A stretch of DNA of 60,000 nucleotides from NCBI RefSeq assembly GCF_032854445.1, contig NC_088302.1, positions 21,093,788 through 21,153,787 of the forward strand, given 5' to 3'. Both the position numbers and the translations under genes were made by a program. This stretch comes from Liolophura sinensis (lineage: Eukaryota > Mollusca > Polyplacophora > Chitonida > Chitonidae). Within the stretch, counting starts at the first letter, position 1, and every line of letters starts with the position of its first letter. The notes below the pieces were generated by a model. That model was given only the letters and a program-made list of their open reading frames with translations. It had not been told where the DNA came from and searched no databases. Below, piece by piece: positions 1 to 12,500 of the stretch.

Positions 1-141
1 TGTGGGTTACTATCCCTCAAACTCTGGCCTGTTCCCTCTCACCATAATGCTGGCCACTGTCATAGAAGTGAAATATTTTTGAGTATGGTGTTAAAGTCTA
101 ATTAAATGAATAACTAAATAAATAATCAATTAATTAAATAA
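1..141 (+). mobile_element. SINE 3' part with AAAT-rich tail
   Basis: Body words CACCATAATGCTGGCC, TAAGTGAAATATT-like and GAGTATGGTGT are followed by a tail of AAATAA-type repeats. It belongs to the same family as the copies at 2165-2440 and 34270-34417. The 5' end is cut by the window. The rest of the intron up to exon 1 (142-439) shows no feature. Confidence 0.75.
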
Positions 142-439
142 AGCTGTAAGTCTGTAGTGCTATTTGTATGCCCCAATGTACAATAGATGACATCATTTCT
201 GAATATTCCAGAGCCTTGATGGAAAATATGCATAAAGTAGAAGAGTTATGAAGAAGTGTAAAATAAGCCTCGGAATTGAAAATGCTTTCACATTGTGTTG
301 GCAAATCTTGGTTCATTTTCCCTTTAAACCATATTTTTTTTGTTTTATGTGAAATTTTTATGTATCCTTTAATTTCAGTTGGAGTATATTTATATACTTG
401 TAAGATGTTCTCCTGCTGAACATTTGCTGTCTGTTTCAG

Positions 440-598
440 AACCCAGCCACTGGACTGTTTCCAGCTACTAGTCATAACAGCCATGCATGGGTACGTGACA
501 ATCTATGGTCTGTTATGGCTGTGTGGGGACTAGCCCTGGCCTACAGAAAGAATGCTGATCTGGATGAGGACAGAGCCAAGGCGTATGAGCTGGAGCAG
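440..598 (+). CDS. PHKA: PHKA exon 1 of window
   Basis: Encodes visible residues 1-53, phase 0 at both ends. Acceptor is TGTTTCAG, donor GTGGGT. It opens with NPATGLFPA and continues through [10 protein letters not shown] and [20 protein letters not shown], the conserved start of the glucoamylase-like domain of alpha subunits. The WVRDN segment matches the W-x-R-D motif of GH15 glucoamylases. In-frame sequence upstream of the acceptor does not look coding, so the initiator Met must be in an exon before base 1. Confidence 0.95.
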
Positions 599-3500
599 GT
601 GGGTGGAGCCCAATTATGTCAGTCATTCTGTCAGCTGTTTGTTGTTGTGGGCAAGGGTAAAGAAATTTATGTTAATTGCATACATCAGGGCTGATGTTAC
701 AGTGGCTTGTATATTAAAGAATGAGACTACTATAAGGGATTAAATCTGAATGAATTTTATGAAGGTAACCTGTGCTTTAGACTTTTTTTTAAATGTAAGA
801 CCCTAAAGTGCATCCCAGAAATATGAAGCTAGACCAAACTAAACCATCCATAAGCCTATCATTTTTCACCAAGTTCATTTTAATCACCTGAACTAGAGGA
901 AGCAACTGCAAGATCAAGACCTCAAATCATCAGAAATTCTCGGTCTGCACCAGTCTATACATTTTGGACATACACAAATTGAAGCCAAAAAGTAGAAGGC
1001 AGCACTAGAAGCATGTGATAAGTGTGTGGGCCTGAAGACCATCCTGAGACTGTGTTTATGCAAGTGGCGGAAAACAAGGGAAGAGGTGACAATAATTTCC
1101 AGCAAGCTAACGTAAAAACCTTGCATGAATCATGCATGACATTAAACAATTGTGTATGACATTATACATGTACCTGACCTTCGGCGTATTTATATGCACA
1201 GAGCGTTGTGAAGAACATGAGAGGATTGCTGTTCTGTATGATGATGCAGACAGATAAGCTGGAGAGTTTCAAGAAGACCCAGAACCCACACAGCTGCTTC
1301 CATGCTAAGTACAGCAGCCAGACAGGCAAAACAGTGGTCGGGGACTACGAGTGGGGGCACCTGCAGATTGATGCCACATCCATGTTTGTCCTCTTCCTGG
1401 CACAAATGACAGCTTCAGGTATACTGATGTTTCAGTGAAGTTTTTATACTTCAACCGGGTTGACTGGACCTCTCAGATGCTTATAATACATGTAGTTCTA
1501 GAAGGAAACACAGGCAGACTCTTTTCGCAAAACTTACATGTATGTTATTTGGAGGAAACAGGGTAGAGACTGGTGGAAATCCACAACCATGGGCCGAGTT
1601 GCATCCCATGTAAATGTATTCCAAGGTGGGCTGGTCTTGAACTGACTAGCATGCCAACCACTTAGCCACAGAAACATCCATTTCCTCCCCCCACTTCCAC
1701 CTCTACAAAACTAAGTAGTGATTAGTGTTTTTCCACATGCCAACAATTTAAAATAACAATGTCATTCGTGCTTTTAGCATGTTTATAGTATAGGAAATGT
1801 TTATCTGTCTGACTGTCTGTCTGTGATTGGGTGTGAATGCTATCCCAAAAATTATCAGCCATTGGTTCCCTTTGGCATCAGAAAGTTAATGGGCAGCTTT
1901 TCAGGTGATTTTAAATGCTGTGAAATTACTGGGACATATGAAGAATTTCCTAAGCACAGTTTCATCAGGGAAGGTCTGCCAGAATTTGGCAGATGTTTGT
2001 GGGTTTTCCCCATTCCTGTTTCCTCACACCACATTGTCGGCTGTCGTTATATAAGTAAAATATTCTTTAGTACTGTATTAAACACCAGTCAAATAAAGGA
2101 ATCAGTTTTATCACTGCATTAAGTGTTTTGTATGTGTGTGCTTTGATAATAATATATATAATATTTATTGATTTATTTATTTATTTGGTGTTTTATGCCG
2201 TGCTCAAGAACATTTCACTTATGCGATGGCGACCAGCATTATGGTGGGAGGAAACGGTGTACATGTAGAGCCCGGTGAAAAACCACAACCACCCGCAGGT
2301 TGCTGGCAGACCTTCCCACGTACGGCCGAAGTGGAAGCCAGCCTGAGCTGGATTAAAACTCATAGCATTCACATTGGTGAGAGGCTCCTGTGTTATTACG
2401 CAGTGCTAGCGCTCTAACCAACTAAGCCACGGACACCCCGAAACACTAATAAATTCTATTTCTAGGTTTGCAGATAGTGTATAGTTTGGATGAGGTATCA
2501 TTTGTACAGAATCTGGTGTTTTACATAGAAAAGGCCTACAGAACCCCAGTAAGTACTCACATCCAATGCCTGTTGTTGGGTATCTAGTTCTGTTTTATGA
2601 AAATTTTAATGGATAACAGTTTAAGATCTATACACATGGGTTTTTTTTTTGTGTGTGTCAAAATTATTATTATGTTGTTAACTTTGTATTGAATGTAATT
2701 TTTAATGTAAAGTTTGTCAAAGAGTGTCTCATACATTTTTTCCATTGGATATTAATTGATTTTGTTTCCTTTTTTGAAAAATGTTTCCTTTTCCTGGTAA
2801 CATACCTAACTTTTTCATAAAACCTACATCATAGGGCATAATCAACTGCCCAGATATGGAAAAAAAATTTAAGAAACATTTCATTGTAATTTAGTTAGTT
2901 GATATTAGTTTATTTTCCATTTTTATTTCAGGACTATGGAATATGGGAGAGAGGTGACAAAACCAATCATGGCTTACCTGAGCTGAACTCCAGCTCTATT
3001 GGAATGGCAAAGGTACAGCTGTTACATTTAGCTATTGTCCCCACCTTTCATTAAGTCTCTAAAATTTTGTGGCCAGGTGGATTATTCTGATGAACAGATT
3101 TATACCAAAGGCACCAAAATGATTTTTATGTGATTTCTTAGGTTATTGGGAGGAGGGATAAGTTGATGTGGCAGCATGGTTAAAATGCTTGATGGATCTG
3201 TCTCTTAACCGTTTACTTTCCACATGTTTCGAAATGCCATATTGTTTGGCATGGTCATACAAATAAAAGTTATATTTCACTGAATCAATAAAAGACATTT
3301 AAATAAAGATAAAGATAAGAGAATAGGAATCTGGTCTACTGGACAAGTCGTATCTCTGGCAGTAATGCATTGCTCTCGGCTTACTAACTAGTGTTGTTGT
3401 TAGATCAAAGTTGTGTGGGCTGTGTGGGTGACCCTTCTGTTGTGGTATGTGGGTGACCCTTCTGCTGTGGTACGTGGGTGACCCTTCCTCTTGTATTTAC

Positions 3501-6500
3501 AGGCAGCCCTGGAGGCCATCAATGAGCTGGATTTGTATGGAGCACGGGGAGGACCCGCTTCAGTTATCCACGTCCTGCCTGATGAGGCCCACCAGTGCCA
3601 GGTCAGTTTGACCGTTCTCTAGTGCCGTTATTCCTTTGCCACATTCACATCTGTGTTATATGTCACATGTGCTTGTTTTCATGCATTGTTTTTGTGTCTA
3701 TGTTGGCCCATACATGTGTGAAAAAACTTGCTCATACCTGGGATTCTGATATGGTTGAGATAGCAAGATGGCGAGGGGATGCTATCGGCTAGCATAGAAT
3801 GTTTAAGGTCAGCTAGTGTCAGGTAAGGAGCGTTAAGATTCTCTAACGTTGACCCAGTGGAAGGGTTTACTTCCTATTACAGTAAGTATTACAGGTAAGT
3901 GCTTGTGTCATGTCATTTATATGCAGAAAAACTGCAAGCTTTTTCTGTATATTTTAAAGAACTTTGACTGAAACTGATTGTATATATATATGTAGATAAT
4001 TTCTGTCAAGCCATTGAAAGTTCCTCGTTGTGTGATTTCAGGCTATCCTACAGTCAATGTTACCTCGAGAATCCTCTTCAAAGGTGGGTAATTCTCAGCT
4101 GTCTGGCCTCTGTTCCCTATCCTCACCCAATACCTTATTGTGGTCACAGTAACCAAGCAGGAAAAGGGACCAGTTCATTATATCATGTCTTCCCCCTTGG
4201 TCTCCAAAGCTTGTTATATGCCAGTATCGCGTGTCCTATTACAGTGTGGTGGTTTCTACTTGTCTCTCCTCCCCAAATGAGTTCGATATTGCGACGTTAT
4301 CTGCAAAACTACTTCACTAAAAGATATGAAATTTATGTCTTTTTGTCTCCACCACCAGAGCAGAAGTTTATTGAAAACGAATCATATCGCTCTAAAATTT
4401 ATCCCTTTCTTGATGTTCAGGTATTAGTTTTTCATGTCCATTCTGAAATTGAAGAAAAGAATGTTCTGGTGTGTATCAATGATCAACACCAAGCCTACTG
4501 GCATTATATGTTACTGACTCTGCCATGATGTGCATGTCTTCAGGTCCCGAAATTCTTGTTAACTTGTTTTGTGTTTTCTTATCTCCCTTTGTTGATCACT
4601 GACATGGTTACCTACCCTTGGCAGGAAGTGGATGCTAGTCTATTGGGTATCATCAGTTTCCCGGCATTTGCTGTGGACGACCCAGATCTTATTGACCTCA
4701 CCAGAAAAACCATTCAGGAAAAACTTCAGGTATAATGCAAAACTCTTCTTCTATCTTGTGCAGGGGTTGAAATATTTAGAATAGCTCAGGAGCCAGTGAT
4801 TTATTTTATACCCAATTTAGCACCTTGGGATATGGAGTCAAGTGGGATGTGGAGCTGAGTTACATTTTCTTGTAGCCAACGTAGAAACTATGGAAACTCC
4901 TGAAATTCTTCCATTTTAATCGTGAGCTTACGGCTTTATCGATTTCAGTTTTAAACAAGACCTTTTGGTTTGATGATAATAGCTGAATTTGTCGACTTAT
5001 TGTTAAAATCTTTGCAGTTCATTGTTATACTTTTGGTCATGAGGATTTGTTGTATACTACGTGCAATATACAGCTTGAACTTTAATATCCGCATGCTATT
5101 AAACTGCCACTTTTTCTTTCAGATTAACTAAAACTTTCCTGTTTACATGTCATATTGCGTTCTTCTTTTCTTTAGGGCTCATATGGCTGCTGCAGGTTTC
5201 TTAGAGATGGCTACAAAACAGTACTGGAGGTAGGTTTAAATACTATTTTATATGAAGAACACATGCCTCAGACAGGGAAGTTGGTGATTCCCATGCTCTC
5301 TCACTGCTTATGAGACCTTGCTGACAAAAAGCGATCGACAACACTCATGTAACCATTTGTCTAACACATCTAAAGTTTGTTGACCATTATTTGTCTGCCA
5401 CGAATACAGTATGCATATCTGTATGTCACATGTGCGAAAATTGATCAGTTTACCCTGGACACTGCTGTTTCCTCCACTCTTAATGCTGATTGTCATTGTA
5501 TGTGATGTCAAATAAAGTAAACAGTTTTATGTTTCTGGTTCAGATCAGAAATTTTTTCCACATCAAAGTCTGTTAAGATAATCATGGGGAGGAATAGTTC
5601 ATTACTTCCCAGCTTCTGATATGAATAAATATTATTTGGCACACTGGTAAACACTAATAAGAATAAAAATACATGCAGTTCATATTGATCTTGATGATAG
5701 TGTATTTTATTCAAGTGTAACTGTAAATTTCCTGTGTGACAAATTTAGTGGTGAAAACCAAGTCGTAAAATACCTTTTTGTATTCAAGAACTTCAAAGCA
5801 TTTTACGTGCAATTTGTTCATCTTGACAATTATATTTGACGATTAATTTTGGCCAGTTGAATACACCTCCTACTGCATGAGGCATAGTCATGGGGATTTC
5901 CCAGAAATGATCGTTACGTTTCCGTGTCAGTTCCCAGCTTAAGAGTTCACAGAACCGAATGTCTGTTTCCCACAAAGAAAGGATTGGCTACTCGCTCAGT
6001 ACTGCTTAGTAAACATTGAACAGAGTTAGTTGTCTGAAGACTTGAGTTGTGAGCCTTCAAATTGTGGCTAAGCTTTCACCAGGCGCTTCTACTTTGTTGC
6101 CACAAGTGGTCTCATGAAAAATGGACCTTTTCAATCTCTCTATGCACAGCGAACCTGTAATGCTATCTGGTAAAATGGACAGGAAGTAGAACAGCCAATG
6201 AATTACATGTAGGACAAAAAGCCAGTCAAGGTCCTTGAGCAAGAAAGTTGTGATTCATATGAAATTCGGGTTCTGAGATTTGTTAGATTGCAAGGCTGTT
6301 GTGGAAGTTGTATTTAACACAGGCTGAATTGTACACTTCAGGTAGGGGAGATAACTCAAACTGACAAAATTTAGAGTACCCAGTTCTCTCCCTTCTTTAT
6401 GCCATAGTTTTCAGTCAGATAGGGCCTACTTCAATCATTCTGTGACATTTTAAATAAAAAGGTTGTGGAATTATGGTAATTTTTAGTTTACAGAGTAAAT

Positions 6501-9500
6501 GAAACTAGATTTACAAGAAACATCAAAATTTGTGTGATTAATTTCAGTTAATACTAAAATTATTACAGATAAATCAGTTCCCATAGCAGAAATTGTTGGG
6601 AACTGAAAAAACGTGTCCCACCGTTTACCAGATCAAATGTAAACGGGACTGAAAAAGTGTTTCCCAGCAATTCTGAAACCCTTATGCCTGCTACCGTGTA
6701 GATGTTCAAAAATTATCCACAGGTGGTCATTTGGTAACTTACCTCTGACATATTTGCTGACATATATTTGAACCATTTGCTTTTCTTTTCCAGGATGCCT
6801 CTCGACAACATTATGAACCAGGAGAACTGGCTGTGTTTGAGAACATAGAGTGCGAATGGCCCCTTTTTTTTGCCTATTTTACCCTAGATGGAATATTCAG
6901 TGGAAAAAAGGAACAGGTATTCTGATAAAAATCTGTTATTGTGATGAATCAGCCAGGTGATTGTAGGACTGAAACACTGTGCCGTGTGTGTGTATTATTC
7001 AGTCACTCGAGTAGTCACTCAATCAGTCAGTCAACCCATTCAGTTGTTTCTGTGGTTTCTGGAGAGTGCCATGTTGGTGCATCAGTCAGCCAATCAATTA
7101 ATCAATCAGTCAGTCAGATATTACAAGATCTATTATTGTCATAAATGATCTGAAGAATCTGTGATTTTCTTTTACATTTTGTCATATTGAGGTATCAACA
7201 AATCGGTTTACAAATCAATCAATCAGCCATTCAGATGTGTGTGTGAATGGTTCAGACCATGAACGACCCGGGGATTCCCTGTTAGTGTGCAAGTATTAGT
7301 CAATCATTTCATCAATGAGATAGTCACTCAGAATTGTTCACAACTGTTTCAGACCCAGGAGTACATGGAGACGCTGGAAGAGCTGATGGTGAAGACGGAT
7401 GACGTCCTGCCTCTAGTCCCAGAGCTGTACAGAGTGCCGAAACACAAGGTGAGATAACTCGTGCTCCTACTACCCACTGCTACATACATGAACATGTAGT
7501 AACACATTATGTCCACAGCATAAATTGTCACACCGTCCACAGTGTCAATACATGCCCCCGGTGTTAACACACTCACACTATTGATGCAAAGCCATATTAT
7601 TCATACATGGCCAGATGAGAACATTGTGAACATTTGTGCATATATTGATTTTGATTCTTCAACCTATTCGCATGTTTTCAAGGTGTTTATTCAAGCATGT
7701 TCTGAAGGTATTATTCTGTGTTGACTGATGAAATTTTGCGATTTGTGAAGCCCTGAAATTGGCCAATCCAACCAATGCAGTTTCATCTCCAAAATCAAAT
7801 TAAAAATGTGTTTAAATTGCGCTGAAAGTTGCTCTTTCATATGCGGAAAGGTTGAGGAATTTGGGTAGTGCCAAAGTAAACTCCGTTAACAGTGATGGCT
7901 AATGCATTCGTGCAGAATGATCTAATGTATGGATGAGTCTCACATGTTTCTCAGAATGTTTTGGTGAGCCTATATATTTTTAATTTAGTTGGTCACATTG
8001 TATATGTGACTAAGTGCAGACAATTGGGTCATTTAAATTAGTTCTCCAACACCATCTTGCATGCTACTGGCGCCGATAGCACAGTTGATAGAGCGTCCGA
8101 TTTAGGAACTGTAGATTCAGGGTCAACCCGGGGTCAAATCACTCCTAAGACCTTAAAAGAGGAAGATGTGACTTCCTCGCTTGGTGTTCATCATGAAGGG
8201 GATAGTGCAACGACTGGTTGACCTGTGTCAGTATAATGGCTCGGGCAGGGCGCCTTACTTGCCTTCGGTAAGGAGTCTAGGTGAAGGAGCATTAGATGAA
8301 AAAGCGTGGAAGTCCGTCCTGCAACAAGGAAACACATTACATGCACTCTAAGTATTCCTTCGTCCGTCATGACTGAAAAATTGTTAACGTTAAACCTCAA
8401 GCACTCGCTCATTTTGCATGCCGAGATTGTAAGTTACAATCAAGGGTGATCAGAAATCCCTTTTGTAAATGTTTACAGTTTCCTCAAAGTTAATGTTAAG
8501 TACAGATAGTTGGCTTAGATAAAATGGTAGTTAGTAATTGGTTTATGCAATTTATTCTTTTCTCAAAAAGGTCTTAAAAGCTTTTTTCATGTGTTTGTTG
8601 TTGTTGTTGGTAACTGTTGAATTATTCTTTTGAAAATTGCCAGAAAGTTCATTGATTTGTACATTGTCTGTGTACTAATCAAATGTAGCCTTTGATTTCG
8701 ATAATAACTTCAAACATTTGCGATCGTGGTAGTAACTTCAAATATTTACAGTTGCCTTTCAAATTCTTTTCAAATGGTGCAGCTTACTTTTACAATTGAC
8801 TGTACTGTAAATTGTCCAAGCAGGCCCAGGAATACCCATAAGTGCTTGACCAATAAGCCTGTGTTTCAGTCCAGCTCCCACTGGATTCACTTCAGATTTC
8901 AGTCAGCAAGTTTACCTGGCAAAATGTTTTAGTTTCCTTTCAGCTCTGCTCTATTTTCTTTGTGCACAAAATACACTGACATCACATAAATCTACATGGA
9001 AACAACAGTCAAAAGAATAAAATATATCCTTTCACTGAATAGTTGTTTAAGTGCATTTTCATACTGGTTACACAGTATGTATAGTTGAGGTAAAGACGCC
9101 AGGGTATTGATTTAACATACATTGTATAGGTAACGGAGCATTTACATGTGGTTTAGGTGGTTGCCTTTCAGTTGCTAGGACTTTTGAGATGCAGGCTAAA
9201 ACCAAGCCATAAACAGAGAGTTTGTTCATCACGTAGTTCTTATTCATGATGGGCATTAGGAACAATACAAATCAACAGTGCTCATATTTTTTTTTTTACA
9301 AGTGCTTCATCTGTTATCAACATTTTATGCACAAGTGTGCGTTGCATTTGGGAACCCAACCCATAAAACTGTCGCTTGTCTTAAGACTCAAATTTTTGAG
9401 AATGGCGATAAACAAGAAATAAGTAAATATTCCATTTTGTGTGAGAGAATACCCATGACTTGCTGTATAGAAGTATATCAGTCAGTGGTTCAAAACTTGT

Positions 9501-12500
9501 GGACAACTTGTTTTTGTTTACCAGGTGGAATTGGAGAAAAAGAATCCAGGGAGTCAGAAACGAGAGCCAATTGGTCAGATCCCTCACAAGTGGAGCCAAT
9601 CGCTGTACATAGTTAGTAAGCTGTTAATAGAAGGGTTCCTGTCACCCGGGGAGATTGACCCCCTCAATCGCAGACTCAACAGCGAGCCCAGGCCTGATGT
9701 CGTTGTACAAGGTGAGCAAGCCACTACACATCTAAAGCTAATGCTGTCATGAGAATTATAAACCCAGCTCAGCTCGCCTCTAACATTGTGTCTGGTCTTA
9801 ATCGCTCGGGATGAAGAAATAACGTTTTTGTTGTTGTTGTTGTATGCTAGTACACATTGGAACATTTTCTAGCTTCAGCCAATGTATTTAGAAAGTCAGA
9901 GAATGAAAGACAAGTCAACTGAGTTGGCTAAAATTATATGCATACATAATCTTGTTTACCAAAATCATGGTTCCCTTTTGTTTCATACAACATAGAGAGA
10001 AAAACTAGAGCAGCAACAACAGTGTGATAGTTGGCAAATGATCACAAGTAACTTGTGAAATACGGCCTCAGGTCAATTTACCTCAGAGTTTTTGAGTAAC
10101 TATTCATGTAAATGTATAAATAGTAGCAAATTACACGCACCCTAGCACCATGACTTAAGCAGAATTAGATTCGAAAAAGGCAGTGATGTTAATTGCAATT
10201 TATTAGACGTCACTGGTCTAGAATTATTTAAAATGCTGTGTTGTCATCACATTTAACATTCAGTAACATTACAGGCAAACAAAACCCTCTCTAATCAGTG
10301 TGGATTGGACATCTGATTTTGTAGCTGGTGATGCTGTTTGCCATTTACGTCACAGCCAATAAAGTGAAAGTGAAACCATTCATAATTTTGTGTTTCACAT
10401 CTTGGATGAACTTCCATCCAGCTGAAATGGTATAATTTCTAGAGTAGATGTCTACCTGGAGCTATCATCTTTTCCTCACCTATGTGAGTTTTGTTTCTCT
10501 TTGTGTAAACTGTGCTGTTGATATTCTCTAGCATAGTGTACTAGCATCTGGAGCAAAAATGCTGCTGGTCTCTCTGTTATACAGTTGTGATTCTGGCAGA
10601 GTCTGTCCTCATACAGAATAAGCTGGCAGAGCATGACATACTTGTAGAGACGATCCAGGATGTGTCCCCTATACAGGTGTACCCAGCTAAGGCTCTCAGT
10701 CAGCTCTACTCTTACCTGGGTGAGTACACAAATTGTCAGAGCATGACATACTGGTAGAGACAATCCAGGATGTGTCCCCTATACAGGTTTACCCAGCTAT
10801 GGCTCTCAGTCAGCTCTACTCTTACCTGGGTGAGTACACAAACTGTCAGAGCATGACGTACTGGTAGAGGCAATCCAGGATGTGTCCCCTATACAGGTTT
10901 ACCCAGCTAAGGCTCTGGGTTAGCTCTACTCTTACCTGGGTGAGTACACAAATTGTCAGAGCATGACATACTCGTAGAGACAATCCAGGATGTGTCCCCT
11001 ATACAGGTTTACCCAACCAAGGTTGTCAGTCAGCTCTGCTGTTACCTGGGTGAGTACATGAACTGTCGGAACATAACATGACATAGAGACGATCCAGGAT
11101 GTGTCCCCTCCTTATACAGATCTACCCAGCTAAGGCCCTCAGTCAGCCCTACATGCTTAAGTTTAATGGCAATCCAGTGACTATTTTAATAATTACGCCC
11201 ATTTAGGACTTTGCGTAAGAGCGCTTTCCAAATATCCAGATTTTGTCCATGTAACTTTTACTAGAGTACTGAACCTAGTTCTATGAAACATAGTATACAT
11301 CTTTTCTATAATCTAAACTAAGACTTTCTCATGTTTATTTTTTTATGATAGGTAATTATTTTCATAATTACTTCTGTCCAGGTACTTAGTGTAGTAATGG
11401 ATTTTCATGTACACTGTGTTTTCTTCTGAATGCTATATTTCTCTGTTCAAACTGGATGTACCAGTAGTGCAAGTAATGCACACGATGAAGCCACAAATGA
11501 CTCATGAAACGATCTAAGAATGTGAAGCCAAACTAAGCAACACAACGACCTGTCATTTCTTTTAAGGTTTTCTTAGTTTTCTTTCTTTTATTTTTGCAAA
11601 TTTTTGTGGAAAAAAGACTTCTATAGAATCCAATTGTGCTGTGGTTTTTCGTAATATGTAAGGATGATGTAAGGTAATAATTTATTAATATTACGTGTAC
11701 ATTAACCTTTAACCAGTTAGGGCACTAATTGAAATTCTAAATGTTACTTGCCTTTGATGTTTTCAGGTAAGAACAAGAAGCTGGGCCTGACCGGTCGCCC
11801 GTCCAATGAGGTGGGTTTGTTGGCCACCAGTAAGCTGTACATGATGGACGATCAGCTGTTCGCATTTATGCCTCAGGTAAGAGTCAGGCTGCACTAACTA
11901 ACTAACACCTGTAGGTTTATACCAGTGATCTGTAAATGTAAAATGTAATGTAGTATGAACACTGTAATGTTACTAATGGAGTGTCTTGGTAGTCATGTCA
12001 GGTGCTCGTGTTCTTTGAGGATTTTCTTCTTTAAATTTGTGGCAGATGTGTGCCAGCCTTTAGCATCAGGTTAGCCTTAGTTAATGAAAACATGTAGAAT
12101 GTCTGATATGTGAAAAAAGCAATCTCCATTGTTTCCTCGATGTCCATGACTTCTGAACATACATGTATTTGTAATTATGTTAGATTTTAACACAACTTAA
12201 TATATAGGGGTGTGAAAGACAATGATTGAGTATTATGGAAGTAAAATGTTTTCAGGTTTTTTTTGTTAACATAAATAGCTTTTATTTTTTTTTGGGGGGG
12301 GGGGGGTCTTGAAGTAAAGTTGTTTTAAATGTTTAATATACATAAGTACATTAGATCAGAAGGTACTTATATAAAGTGTTGGTATATTGAGAAATTTGGA
12401 CACCATCTATGGAAAATTCTACAAATATTGTATACAACAGTGCATAAGTTGTGTCATAATATGGTGATATGAAAGTTACATGTATTTGCCCAAGATAAGC

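Noticed and set aside
4084-4528. Open frame continuing from exon 6 through the intron
   Set aside because: No similarity to the family after 4083, and a GTGGGT donor at 4084 joins in phase with the conserved exon 7.
9525-9711. Assignment of the gene to the beta subunit (PHKB) because of NPGSQKR
   Set aside because: Most diagnostic blocks and the terminal CaaX box are alpha-type; beta subunits lack the CaaX box.
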